From NCBI RefSeq assembly GCF_042186555.1, contig NC_133333.1, positions 62,116,628-62,180,627 of the forward strand: a stretch of DNA of 64,000 nt, in the 5' to 3' direction. This document shows positions 11,290 through 20,186 of this stretch, one piece after another. This DNA is from Aquarana catesbeiana (lineage: Eukaryota > Chordata > Amphibia > Anura > Ranidae). The translations under genes and the position numbers were made by a program. The notes below the pieces were generated by a model. The model saw only the letters and a list, made by a program, of their open reading frames with translations, had not been told where the DNA came from and made no database searches. The number at the start of each line of letters is the position of its first letter. The first letter of the stretch is position 1.

Positions 11290-11740
11290 ATGAGTTCTAC
11301 ACAAGGTTATATAGGCGTCAAGCATCTGTGACCAATTAACCTCTCCCCTTAATTAGTAGGCTGAAAGAAGCAAATAAAAAAAATTTAAAAAGCTGTTAAA
11401 AATAAAAAGTGTCAGAAAAAGGTGTTAAAAAGCTACAAGGAAAAGAACCAAAAAGAACCTAAAATGCAACCGAGCAATCACCAGCAGTCAAAAAGCAAAA
11501 CTTGTTCACTCTTCACTCAAGGTCCCCACTGTTTAGCTTCCAACCAGCAGTCTGGCAATTTCAGATGTGCTCTACACAAGGTTATATAGGCCTCAAGCAC
11601 CTGTGACCAATTAATCACTCCCCTTAATTAGTAGGCTGAAGGAAGCAAAGAAAAAAAACAAAAACACAAAAAAAAGCAAAACTTGTTCACTCTCCACTCA
11701 AGGTCCCCACTGTTTAGCTTTCAACCAGCAGTCTGGCCTT
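11290..11740 (-). repeat. Direct repeats in the CR1 5' UTR
   Basis: The block TCTACACAAGGTTATATAGG occurs at about 11297 and 11570, and CTTGTTCACTC followed by the same 40 bp occurs at about 11502 and 11684. The region upstream of ORF1 is thus made of two partly deleted repeat units, reminiscent of promoter monomers at the head of some LINEs. A promoter role is inference. Confidence 0.6.
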
Positions 11741-11800
11741 GTGTCTGTTTTCAACCTCACCTACTATGTAACTATGTATGTATGTATGTAAGTATGTATC
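11741..11800 (+). repeat. CR1 3' tail with TATG microsatellite
   Basis: A plus-strand CR1 3' terminus (TTTTCAACCTCACCTACTATG) runs into a short TATG repeat (about 11768-11797). Only the last ~50 bp of the element are present. Confidence 0.7.
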
Positions 11801-12115
11801 AATGCAAAAATACGTTTTAAAAACGTCAGTTTTTTCAGGAGCACCAATTTTAATAATGCTTAAAGAAAAACAATAAAAATTAAATATTCCTTTAAATATT
11901 GTGCCTGGGGGGTGCCTATAGTATGCCTGTAGAGTGGCACATTTTTCCTGTGTTTAAAACAGTACCACAGCAAGATGACATTTCTAAAGGAAAAAAAGTC
12001 ATTTAAAACTGATCGCGGCTGAATTGTCGGGTCTCGGCAATATAGATAAAACTGGAAAAAAAAAATGGCATGGGTCCCCCCCCCCAGTCCATTACCAGGC
12101 ATACCTGACATATAA
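11801..12115. mobile_element. Half of a hAT-like element
   Basis: This stretch is homologous, in reverse orientation, to about 16385-16690 of the hAT at 15786-16881: it shares ACGTC..TTTTTTCAGGAGC, GGCACATTTTTCCTGTGT and the CCAGTCCATTACCAGGC end. Neither terminus is present, so it is a truncated relative. Confidence 0.6.
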
Positions 12116-12127
12116 TCACACACACAG

Positions 12128-12182
12128 GTTGGACTTGATGGACTTGTGTCTTTTTTTCAACCTCACCTACTATGTAACTATG
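12128..12182 (+). repeat. CR1 3' terminal tail
   Basis: A short CR1 3' end: GGTTGGACTTGATGGACTTG, then TCAACCTCACCTACTATG. It matches the reversed 3' ends of copies A and B (about 1785 and 7855). It is an extreme 5' truncation. Confidence 0.75.
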
Positions 12183-12218
12183 AAGTGTGCTTTGGCAGGA
12201 AAAGGTAGAAACTTGTCC

Positions 12219-12620
12219 TTAAAGTGATTGTAAAGTCTTGTTTTTTTTCTATAAAAATAATAAACGTTATATTCATCTGCTCTGTGCAGTGGTTTTGCAC
12301 AGGGCAGCCCAGATCCTCCTCTTTTCGGGTCCCTCTTCGGTGCTCCTGACCCCTCCATCCTGATGAGTGCCCCCACAGTAAGCACCTGAGCCGAGACTTA
12401 GCTCTGTGTATCCATTCAGACATGGAGCAATGGTTCGGCCCTGCCCCCTCTCTTCTCATTGGCTAACTGACTTTGACAGCAACGGGAGCCAATGGCGCCA
12501 CTGCTGTGTCTCAGCCAATCTGGATGGCTGAGGCACTTGTGGATATCGCTGTATAGAGAGGGGGCTCAGGTGTGTATTGGGGGTGCTGGGGTGGCTGGTG
12601 CACACAGAAGGCTTTTTATC
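12219..12620 (-). mobile_element. T2-like TTAA MITE, partial
   Basis: It begins TTAAAGTGATTGTAAAG at 12219. The body, read in reverse from 12620, matches the body of the neighbouring element (GATAAAAAGCCTTCTGTGTGC). The termini resemble the TTAAAGGRR-type ends of T2 MITEs known from Xenopus. It lacks its other terminus. With the next element it forms an inverted repeat (about 12400-12620 against 12660-12900). Confidence 0.6.
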
Positions 12621-13470
12621 TTAAAGTGGTTGTAAAGGTGGAAGGTTTTTTATTTTAATACATTCTATGCATTAAGATAAAAAGCTTTCTGTGTGCAGCA
12701 ACCCCGCTAATACCTGAGCACCATCTAGATTCAGCGATGTTGTAGGAATGTCTCGAGTGTCCGACTGGCTGAGTCAGCAACGTGGTGCTATTGGCTCCTG
12801 CTGTTGTCAAAGTCAGTTAGCCAAAGAGAAGAGAAAGGGGGCAGGGCCAGGATGTGGCTCCGTGTCTGATTAGACACAGGGAGCTGTGGCTCAGATGCCC
12901 CCGTTTCATCAGATTAGGCCACCCGTCAGATTTTATAACGGAAGTGACGTTCCGTCTAAGCCATCTTGCTACAACCCGCACTTGTCCACAGTAAGGAGAC
13001 AGTGAGAAGGAGGCAAGCGGACATCTTCTTACACCCACCGGAGTCATGCATTTCACACCTATTTTTACCAGTCAGCTGAGCTTATATAGTCAAATACAGT
13101 ATTTAAAAATCTGTCTGTTTAGATGTTGAATTTTAAAAGCAGCAGCGAGCCTGCTGATCTCACAGGTTTGCCAATATGACAGAACACTGCTGATTTGAAA
13201 AAAAATCATCATCAAAACAGTCTTATGGATTAAATATACTGCATTTCACTATATAAGCTGAGTTTACTGTTAAAAATAAGTGTGAAATGCAAGACTCCGG
13301 TGGGTGTAACAAGATGTCTGCTTGCCGCCTTCTCACTGTATCCTTACTGTGGACGAGTGCAGGGTGTACCAAGATGGCGGCAACAGAACGTCACTTCTGT
13401 TACAAATTCTGACAGATCGCCTAATCTGACGAAACACCCCTATAGCAAACTGCCTTTACATCCACTTTAA
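12621..13470 (+). mobile_element. T2-like TTAA MITE with internal fold-back
   Basis: It runs from TTAAAGTGGTTGTAAAG (12621) to CTTTACATCCACTTTAA (13470), an inverted terminal pair with TTAA at both ends. Inside, about 12895-13115 is the imperfect reverse complement of about 13235-13440 (shared CACCGGAGTC, CAGTAAGGA and others), separated by ~120 bp. It is non-coding. The overlapping short frames on both strands reflect this palindrome. Confidence 0.65.
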
Positions 13471-13839
13471 TTTAATTTTTTCATCTTTCCATCTATGAAA
13501 TCATCTGCCCTTGTTGTTTTAACTTTGGATAGTAAAAATTTTTTTTTCTGCCAGTAAATACTTTATACAGCCCACTTCCTGTTATTTGTCTGGTAAAAAG
13601 CTTAGGCTTATGACATCATGCATAGCTCTCTCTCTCTCTCGTGAGAGTTTGCCAGGAAGGGGGGGGGGGGGGTGAGTCAAAATGGGACAATGAGAGCTGC
13701 AGAGCCGGAGTTGTGTGTCTGTGTAAATCCAGGAAGTTAACAGGTAACATCTTCAGCTGTCCAGTTAAAATGGATGCAGCCAGACTCAGTAGAGAGAGAT
13801 TTCTGCAGCATATTTGGCAAGTACAGAATATATAAAATA
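13471..13839. other. Unrecognised, with simple repeats
   Basis: No gene is supported. It holds a CT run (about 13627-13640) and a G run (about 13658-13671). It is the 5' flank of the L1 that begins near 13840. Confidence 0.5.
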
Positions 13840-13906
13840 GAGGGGCGTGGCTTGGCGCACAGCGTGGATGGCCGCTGTTTAGAGGAGCTCATGCCGTCTG
13901 GGTGCC

Positions 13907-15230
13907 ATGGGAGAGAAAACAAAAGGGGGACACTGAATCGATCCCTAAGCTCGTCAGCCACCCCAAACGGCAAGCATTTCTCTGCAATCCTCAACAAATA
14001 TAGATGCAGTGGCAGCAGTGGGGGAAGCAAGATGGCGCTGACCCACAGGACAACAGGAGAGGTGGAGATGGAGGACAATGAGATCTCCCTGCCAGCATCT
14101 GAGGATTCTGCAAGAGGTAAAGAGCTCACACCCCCTGACATTTGCTGACATGACAGAGATCGCAGCAGATATAAAAAAACTCTCTCTCAGCTGCCATTAC
14201 ACACTTAAAAGCAGATCTACTGATGCTCACAGAGCAAATGGCAGTCACTGAGAGAGCAGGGAAACGAAGGGACAGAACACTGCTGAGGCTGGATGATATC
14301 ACAGCATCTGACTGATATGAACAGGCAGATAGAAGACCTGGATAACAGGGGGAGAAACTATAACATCAGAGTAAGGGGGATAGCTGAAGCTGTAACCACA
14401 GATCAAATCAAGCCTGCACTGTCCTCCATCTTTTATAGCCTCATAGAAAGACCTGATGAATCTCCAATAGAATATGACAGAGCTCACAGAGCACTCAGAC
14501 CCAGAGCCCCAGATAAAGCACCTCCAAGAGACATTATTTGCTGTCTCCCCAACTTCTGCCTTAAAGGGGTTGTATGGGTTCTATCCTACCTATCCAATCA
14601 ATGGCCAGACTCCGTGGAGAAGAGGACTGGGGGACGCACACAGCAGGTGAACGGGCTCAGGTAAGTAAATGGGGGGGCTGTTATTGCCAGGTGTTTTTTC
14701 ACCTTAATGCATAGGATGCATTAAGGTGAAAAAACACGAACCTTTATAACCACTTTAAGGAAGAGATTCTCCAAAAAGCAAGATTAAATGAAATAGTCAC
14801 ATTTAATGGTGAAAATGTGCAGCTCTTCCAAGATCTTTCCCCATACCACAAAAAAAACAGAAGAACTCTGAAACCTTTTTTAGAAGTCTTAAAAGAAAAA
14901 GGCATCACCTATAGATGGAAGTTTCCCCTTGTATTGCAGGCCACCTTTAATGGCAAACAACACATATTACGTGTTCCTGATGACCTAACAATTTTCTGTG
15001 AAAATCTACAGATTGCCCCGGTTGAGTTGCCAAATTGGTATGCAGAGTTCCGCCTGCCACCAGCCATTTACAACATACCCGCCATGCCAGGACCCTCTCC
15101 TGCAAAATCTCCTTTCAAATCAGGAAAGCAACGAAGAAATGCAAAACTAAGCAACTATAACTCCCCAGCTGCTAAAAATCCCAGAACAAAGATAAAACAT
15201 ATACGGACGAATATCATCGTTGCATGACAA
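13907..15230 (+). pseudogene. L1 copy D ORF1 (RNA-binding protein), interrupted
   Basis: The start is placed at the ATG at 13907 (MGEKTK...). The order is the L1 ORF1 one: a variable N-terminus, a helical region (ADLLMLTEQ..., about 14210-14290), then DLDNRGRNYNIRVRGI (about 14338-14385, the RRM entry motif), DRAHRALRPRAPDKAPRDI-like (about 14477-14535), and the C-terminal domain from 14760 (KEEILQKARL, RRTLKPFLEVLKEKGITYRW, FPLVLQATFNGK). A T2-like MITE splits the C-terminal region. Several stops and frameshifts precede 14300. ORF1 proteins form trimers that coat L1 RNA. Confidence 0.85.
14561..14758. mobile_element. T2-like TTAA MITE in L1 ORF1
   Basis: It is bounded by TTAA at 14561-14564 and 14755-14758. 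The ends are TTAAAGGGGTTGTATGG and CCTTTATAACCACTTTAA. Removing it with one TTAA gives an in-frame junction (F-C-L-K-E-E-I-L) in the L1 ORF1. It contains a short palindrome (TTCACCTTAATGCAT / ATGCATTAAGGTGAA, about 14698-14728). Confidence 0.85.
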
Positions 15231-15785
15231 ATTCAAACGCTGTGAAATGTAAACCTGCTTTTCTATATTATTACACTGAATAATAACTGTAGAGCACATG
15301 GGAGTTTCACCTTTCTAACTCTCACATGCTAGAAAAGACATAACTAAAATGTTTGCCCACTAGATGGCACCCTTTCCTTTGTTATGGTTAACTGTTACAT
15401 AGGATTTAAACCATAAGACCTGCTATACCAGAACCTAATCTGAAACGACTAGTAATGTAAGATCATCTACGTTCATCTGAAAAATGCAGAGCATTAACAA
15501 ACTTATGGTTCCTTTGTTATGTGCAAGTTTAAGGTTCTTTTGTTCTTTACTCTCCTCAATTCTTTACTCAACAGTAACATACAGTTCAGTTTTGTTTTTG
15601 AAAATCCGGATCTGCAAACTTAGAAGATTCCCTGCAACAATTCATCTCTTCACCAGCTATGAAAAGGACACCCTGAACCCAAGGGACAAACCTACTTTAA
15701 GGTTACTCAATTGAGAACACACCAGCATAGAGTAAGCAAAAGAGACACTTCCACTACCTACTGGAATCGTGCCATAACCTACCAC
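15231..15785 (+). other. L1 copy D inter-ORF region
   Basis: It lies between the ORF1 stop and the hAT insertion. Stops are frequent in all frames and no motif is recognised. It fits the spacer between ORF1 and ORF2 of this L1 group. Confidence 0.5.
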
Positions 15786-16881
15786 TAGGGATGAGCCTGA
15801 TGTTCGAGTCGAACGCAAGTCTGACTCGAACATCGGGTGTTCGTCTGTTCGCCAAACAGCGAACAATATGCGGTGTTCGCGGGAAATTCGAAAGCCACCG
15901 GAACACCGTTAAAGTCTATGGGACACTAACATGAAAACTCAAGTGCTAATTTTAAAGGCTTATATGCAAGTTATTGTCATAAAATGTGTTTGGGGACCTG
16001 GGTCCTGCCCCAGGGGACATGTATCAATGCCAATTTTTTTTTTTTTTAAAAACGTCCGTTTTTTCAGGAGCAGTGATTTTTTTTAAATGCTTAAAGTGAA
16101 AGTACCCTCCCCATGTTGAGGGCATGTGGCCTGGTACGGTTCAGGGGGGTGCTTTCTTGTTCCCCCCTCTTTTCCTGCAGCCTGCCAGGTTGCGTGCTCT
16201 GATAAGGGTCTGGTATGGCTTTTGGGGGGGACCCCTACACCATTTTTTAAAAAAAATTTCCATATCAAACCTGAGGAGCCTGGTATGGATTTTAGAGGGA
16301 CCCTCACGCAATTTTTAATTTTTTTTTTAATTTTGGTTTGGGGTTCCCCTTAACATTCATACCAGACCCAAAGGGCCTGGTAATGGACTGGGGGGGAACC
16401 CATGCTCTTTTTTTCAATGAGCTTTATCTATATTGCTGTGACCAGACAATTCATTACAGCCGTGATCAGTTTTGAATGACAATTTTTCCTTTAGAAATGT
16501 AATTTTGCTGTGGTACTGTTCTAAACACGGGAAAAATGTGCCACTTTACAGGCATACTATAGACAACCCCCAGGCACAATATTTAAAGGAATATTTCATT
16601 TTTATTGTTTCATTTTAAACATTAAAAAAATCACTGCTTCCGAAAAAAACGGCTGTTTTTTAAAAAAAAATTGCATTGATACATGTCTCCTGGGGCAGGA
16701 CCCAGGTCCCCAAACACTTTTTATGACAATAACTTGCATATAAGCCTTTAAAATGAGCACTTTTGATTTTTCATGTTTGTGTCCCATAGACTTTAACGGT
16801 GTTTGTGTGTTCTTCCGAATTTTTTGCCTGTTCGGTATGTTCTGGTGCAAACCGAACCGGGGGGTGTTCGGCTCATCCCTA
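15786..16881. mobile_element. hAT-like non-autonomous element with long inverted ends
   Basis: The ends are TAGGGATGAGCC and GGCTCATCCCTA, flanked by 8 bp CCTACCAC (15778-15785) and TTTACCAC (16882-16889), identical apart from two C/T differences. An 8 bp duplication points to hAT. The arms extend far inward: about 15920-16100 is the imperfect reverse complement of about 16595-16800 (shared GGACCTGGGTCCTGCCCC and TTATATGCAAGTTATTGTCA). The middle holds paired G/C-rich blocks (about 16200-16240). No transposase is encoded. Confidence 0.75.
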
Positions 16882-17439
16882 TTTACCACAAACATCTCAC
16901 ACAAGAAGCATAATTATCATACACCTCACAAGAAAAAGGGACTCCTTCAAGCCCACTAAATCTTACCCAAAACCCCTTGAATGTAGTTAGACAGCATAAG
17001 ACCTAAACAAACAAGAATAAAAGAAGAGAACCCTTTGACTTCACCAAACAAGGACTGGGACCAGTTCTACCACTCCCATTTTGGGCCAACAAAGACCACT
17101 TCCTTGACAACTCAGAAGGTAGCAAGCACTGAACCCAATTCAAAATACTTGCTCATTGGATAAGAATGTTTGACCTAGAAATAGAAATAGCCAGAGTTGA
17201 TGTAGATATGGGTCACCTTATATACCGTATATAGAAAAGACCATCTCTAAAGGAGATCCACACTCAATTGAATCTTCTTTAAAGAAGATGTTCTGATAAT
17301 CCTCCCAAAACAGGTGAAAAATGAGTGTTGGTCTTCTTGGAGACTAAACTGTTCACATTTTGTCTTAAACCCAACAATTAAGGTTTATACATAGATAAGC
17401 TTTTTTTTTTGGTTTCTTTTCAAATATTATTAGATAAGA
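16882..17439 (+). other. L1 copy D spacer before ORF2
   Basis: This continues the inter-ORF region after the hAT. No gene motif is seen. Long runs of stop codons precede the ORF2 endonuclease start at about 17440. Confidence 0.5.
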
Positions 17440-17529
17440 CCAAAACAGGGTCACAGTTAACCTACTGAATAATAACACACAAATACTTTTTCTTCAAGAA
17501 ACACATATCAAAGGCCAAAATATCCCCTG
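17440..17529 (+). pseudogene. L1 copy D ORF2, start of endonuclease
   Basis: The frame NNTQILFLQETHIKGQNIPC carries the L1 endonuclease motif LQETH (catalytic Glu). The domain stops at the Harbinger-like insertion and resumes at 20187 with NNYFTNAFHATNP. The parallel motif in L1 copy E is FLQETHFCSDSVP (about 35478-35520). Confidence 0.75.
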
Positions 17530-17646
17530 TAAGGCCTCATGTACACTGCTGCTGGTAAACAGACATTCAGAGGCAGTTGGATGCTTTTTTCAGCTGCCCC
17601 TGAACTCATCCAATGTTATCTTATGTGTACATGTACACAGGTTCGT

Positions 17647-18526
17647 TTAACCACTTGAGGTCCGGGCCATAGCCGAATGACAGCCACAGCGCGGACCTCA
17701 ATTTCCGGGAGGCCGTCATGGGACGTCCTCCCCTGTGCACGCGCACCCTGCAGGGCACGTGGTGATCACCGAGTCACGGAGACTCGGATGATCACAGATC
17801 CGAGTAAGGGGCCGGCCCCTTACCATGTGATCAGCCAATGACAGCTGATCACATGATGTAAACAAAAGCTCGGTGATCGGTTTCATTTTCTCCTCACGCT
17901 AACAGCGTGAGGAGGAAAAAAAAGCCGTTCACCGGCTTATGTCAAAGGGATATCGGTCCCAAAGAGGAAGGAGGCACATATACCTCATCTGTGCCTGCAA
18001 GTGCCATCTGTCATTGCCACCTGCCAGTGCCCACAGTGCCACCTATCAATGCCCACAAGTGCCACCTATCAATGCCCACAAGTGCCACCTATCAATGCCC
18101 ACCAGTGGTGCAAATCAGTGCCACCTAGCAGTGCTGCCATCAGTATAAGCAATGAGTGCCCATCACTGCCACCCATCAGTGCCCATCCCTGCCACCTATC
18201 GGTGCCCATCAGTGCCGCCTCATCAGCGTACATCAACGAAGGAGAAAAATTACCTGTTTGCAAAATTTTATAACAAAATATAAAAAAATATTTTTTTTTT
18301 TTAAAAATTCTGTCTTTTTCAATTTTTTTGACAAAAACTAAAAACCGCAGAGGTGATCAAATACCATCAAAAGAAAGCTCTATTTGTGGGGAAAAAATGC
18401 TAAAAACTTCATTTGGGTACAGTGTAGTATGACTGCGCAATTGTCATTCAAAGTGCGACAGCGCTAAAAGCTGAAAATTGGTCTGGGCAGGAGGGGGGTT
18501 TAAGTGCACAGTAAGCAAGTGGTTAA
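17647..18526 (+). mobile_element. piggyBac-type TTAA MITE (pBac-2)
   Basis: TTAA at 17647-17650 and 18523-18526. The ends are TTAACCACTTGAGGTCC and GCAAGTGGTTAA. It contains a subterminal hairpin (17889-17912, CTCCTCACGCTAACAGCGTGAGGAG), then a short tandem array (17990-18235), then the conserved block CCGCAGAGGTGATCAAATACC (about 18343). This layout matches the transposase-bearing copy at 26990. Non-coding. Confidence 0.85.
17990..18235 (+). repeat. Short tandem array in pBac-2
   Basis: Degenerate ~20-22 bp units, GTGCCACCTATCAATGCCCA and variants, about eleven in all; the first copies are the most alike. It lies just after the subterminal hairpin. Confidence 0.8.
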
Positions 18527-19139
18527 TGTTGTTTTAGGCAGTTGCGTTTAGAGGCTTTTCTTTGAAGGCAAAAAATGAGTTCAGAAAAGTTTCCGACGTT
18601 TCAGACCCCAAACGTGTCTAAATGCAGCTAAATGCAGTACCGGCGTTTAGCTGTGTTTTCGTTTAGAAGCGTTTTTAAAGGTGCCCTTTTTTTCAAAGGT
18701 GCCTTTTTTTTACATTACCAAACCTAAAAATTATAGCAAATGATGAAAAACCACTAAAACATTTTTTTAAAAACTTGGAATTGCTTGCAATGCTTCATAG
18801 ACCATTTATATACCCCTAATGAGCCCATGATCCAATCCACTACTAGCATTGTTGTTAGCCAAAGTAAAATTGGAATTTGACCTATATGTTGTTAGATTTG
18901 AACCAGATGACCCCACCATTGAGCTTGACCCCCGACTTGATCAAACATATTTGCATGAAATTTAATAGCTGGCTTTTTTAATTTCCTCACATATGCTCAT
19001 TATGAGATCCATAGTAAAAGTACCGAAATTGAGGTAGATACAAGTACTCTGCTGCTCTCTCACTTGCTGCTACTCACTCTGCTCTCACAGAATGGCTGAA
19101 ATAGTTAAATAATACTGTTAAGGGTCTTATGATCTTATC

Positions 19140-20056
19140 TTAACCGCTTGCCACCCGCCGGCTGTCATATGACGGCCAGGCGGCGCGGCTCTCATTCTGG
19201 GAGGGCGTCATATGATGACCCCGCCTTCCCACGCGCGCCCGCTGTGTCACTGGGCACGCGATGCGTGTGCTCGGCGGCTGCGATGTCCGCCAGGCACCCG
19301 CGATTGCCCGGTAACACGGGCAGGACATGGATCTGTGTGTGTAAACACACAGATCCATGTCCTGTCAGAGGAGAGGAGACCGATGTGTATTCTCAGTATA
19401 GAGCAACACGATCGTTCTCCTCCCCTTGTGAGTCCCCTCCCCCTTCATTTAGAAACACTCCCTAGGAACATAATTAACTCCTCGATCACCCCCTAGTGTT
19501 AACCCCTTCCCTGCCAGTCACATTTATACAGTAATCAGAGCATTTTTATAGCACGGATCGCTGTATAAATGTGAATGGTCCCAAAATAGTGTAAAAAGTG
19601 TCAGCCACAATATCGCAGTCACGAAAAAAAAAAAAATCGCAGATCGCTGTCATTACTAGTAAAAAAATAAATAAATAAAACCAATATATGCTTATTGCGA
19701 TTTTTTTACCAAAAATATGTAGAAGAATACGTATCGGCCTAAACTGAGGAAAAAAATTGTTAAAAAAAAAAAAACATTGGATATTTATTATAGCAAAAAG
19801 TAAAAGTAAAAAACATTGTGTTTTTTTTTCAAACTTGTCACTCTTCTTTTGTTTATAGCGCAAAAAATAAAAACCGCAGAGGTGATCAAATACCACTAAA
19901 AGAAGGCTCTATTTGTGGGGAAAAAAATAATAAAAATTTCATTTGGGTACAGTGTTGCATGACCGCGCAATTGTCATTCAAAATGTGACAGCGCTGAAAG
20001 CTGAAAAATGGCTTGGGCAGGAAGGGGGTGAAAGTGCACTGTACTGAGATGGTTAA
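19140..20056 (+). mobile_element. piggyBac-type TTAA MITE (pBac-3)
   Basis: TTAA at 19140-19143 and 20053-20056. The left end TTAACCGCTTGCCACCCGCC is nearly the same as that of the full copy at 26990. A near-perfect palindrome of about 40 bp is centred near 19342 (GATCTGTGTG / CACACAGATC core). Unlike its relatives it has no tandem array after the hairpin. The conserved 3' block is at about 19870-19920. Non-coding. Confidence 0.85.
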
Positions 20057-20186
20057 ATAAACGCTCCTAGACACGAACGCGGCATGCAAACGCGGCTAAA
20101 TGGGCGTTTTTAAATGCCGGTTTCAAGCTGTCAAAAAAAATCTTTCAGAAGAGGTTGCCTCAGCGTCCTGTGTACATTAGGCTTTA

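Larger units (their letters stand above)
1785..11740 (-). mobile_element. CR1-clade LINE, copy A, split by three insertions
   Basis: A long CR1-type non-LTR retrotransposon reads right to left: 5' UTR repeats (11290-11740), ORF1 (10256-10976), endonuclease (9106-9925), linker (7546-7840), RT first half (3514-4340), RT second half and 3' UTR (1785-2713). It is interrupted by CR1 copy B (7846-9080), an L1 fragment (4356-7524) and a TTAA MITE (2714-3513). At each break the sequence resumes where a continuous CR1 would, as shown by comparing copies A, B and C. The 3' end has the family tail (CTACTATGT...). All coding parts carry frameshifts or stops. Confidence 0.85.
17533..20183. mobile_element. 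Harbinger-like element carrying two piggyBac MITEs
   Basis: Terminal inverted repeats: GGCCTCATGTACAC at the left end, and the reverse complement of GTGTACATTAGGC at the right end (20170-20183). Flanks are TAA and TTA, compatible with the TWA targets of PIF/Harbinger. The inner body (18527-19139) has repeated GCGTTTAG-type motifs and no transposase. pBac-2 and pBac-3 lie inside. The superfamily call is tentative, but the inverted ends and the resumption of L1 coding sequence on both sides are visible. Confidence 0.5.

Noticed and set aside
13627..13671. CT run and G run as a regulatory site
   Set aside because: They look like simple repeats with no conserved neighbours; no support for a function.
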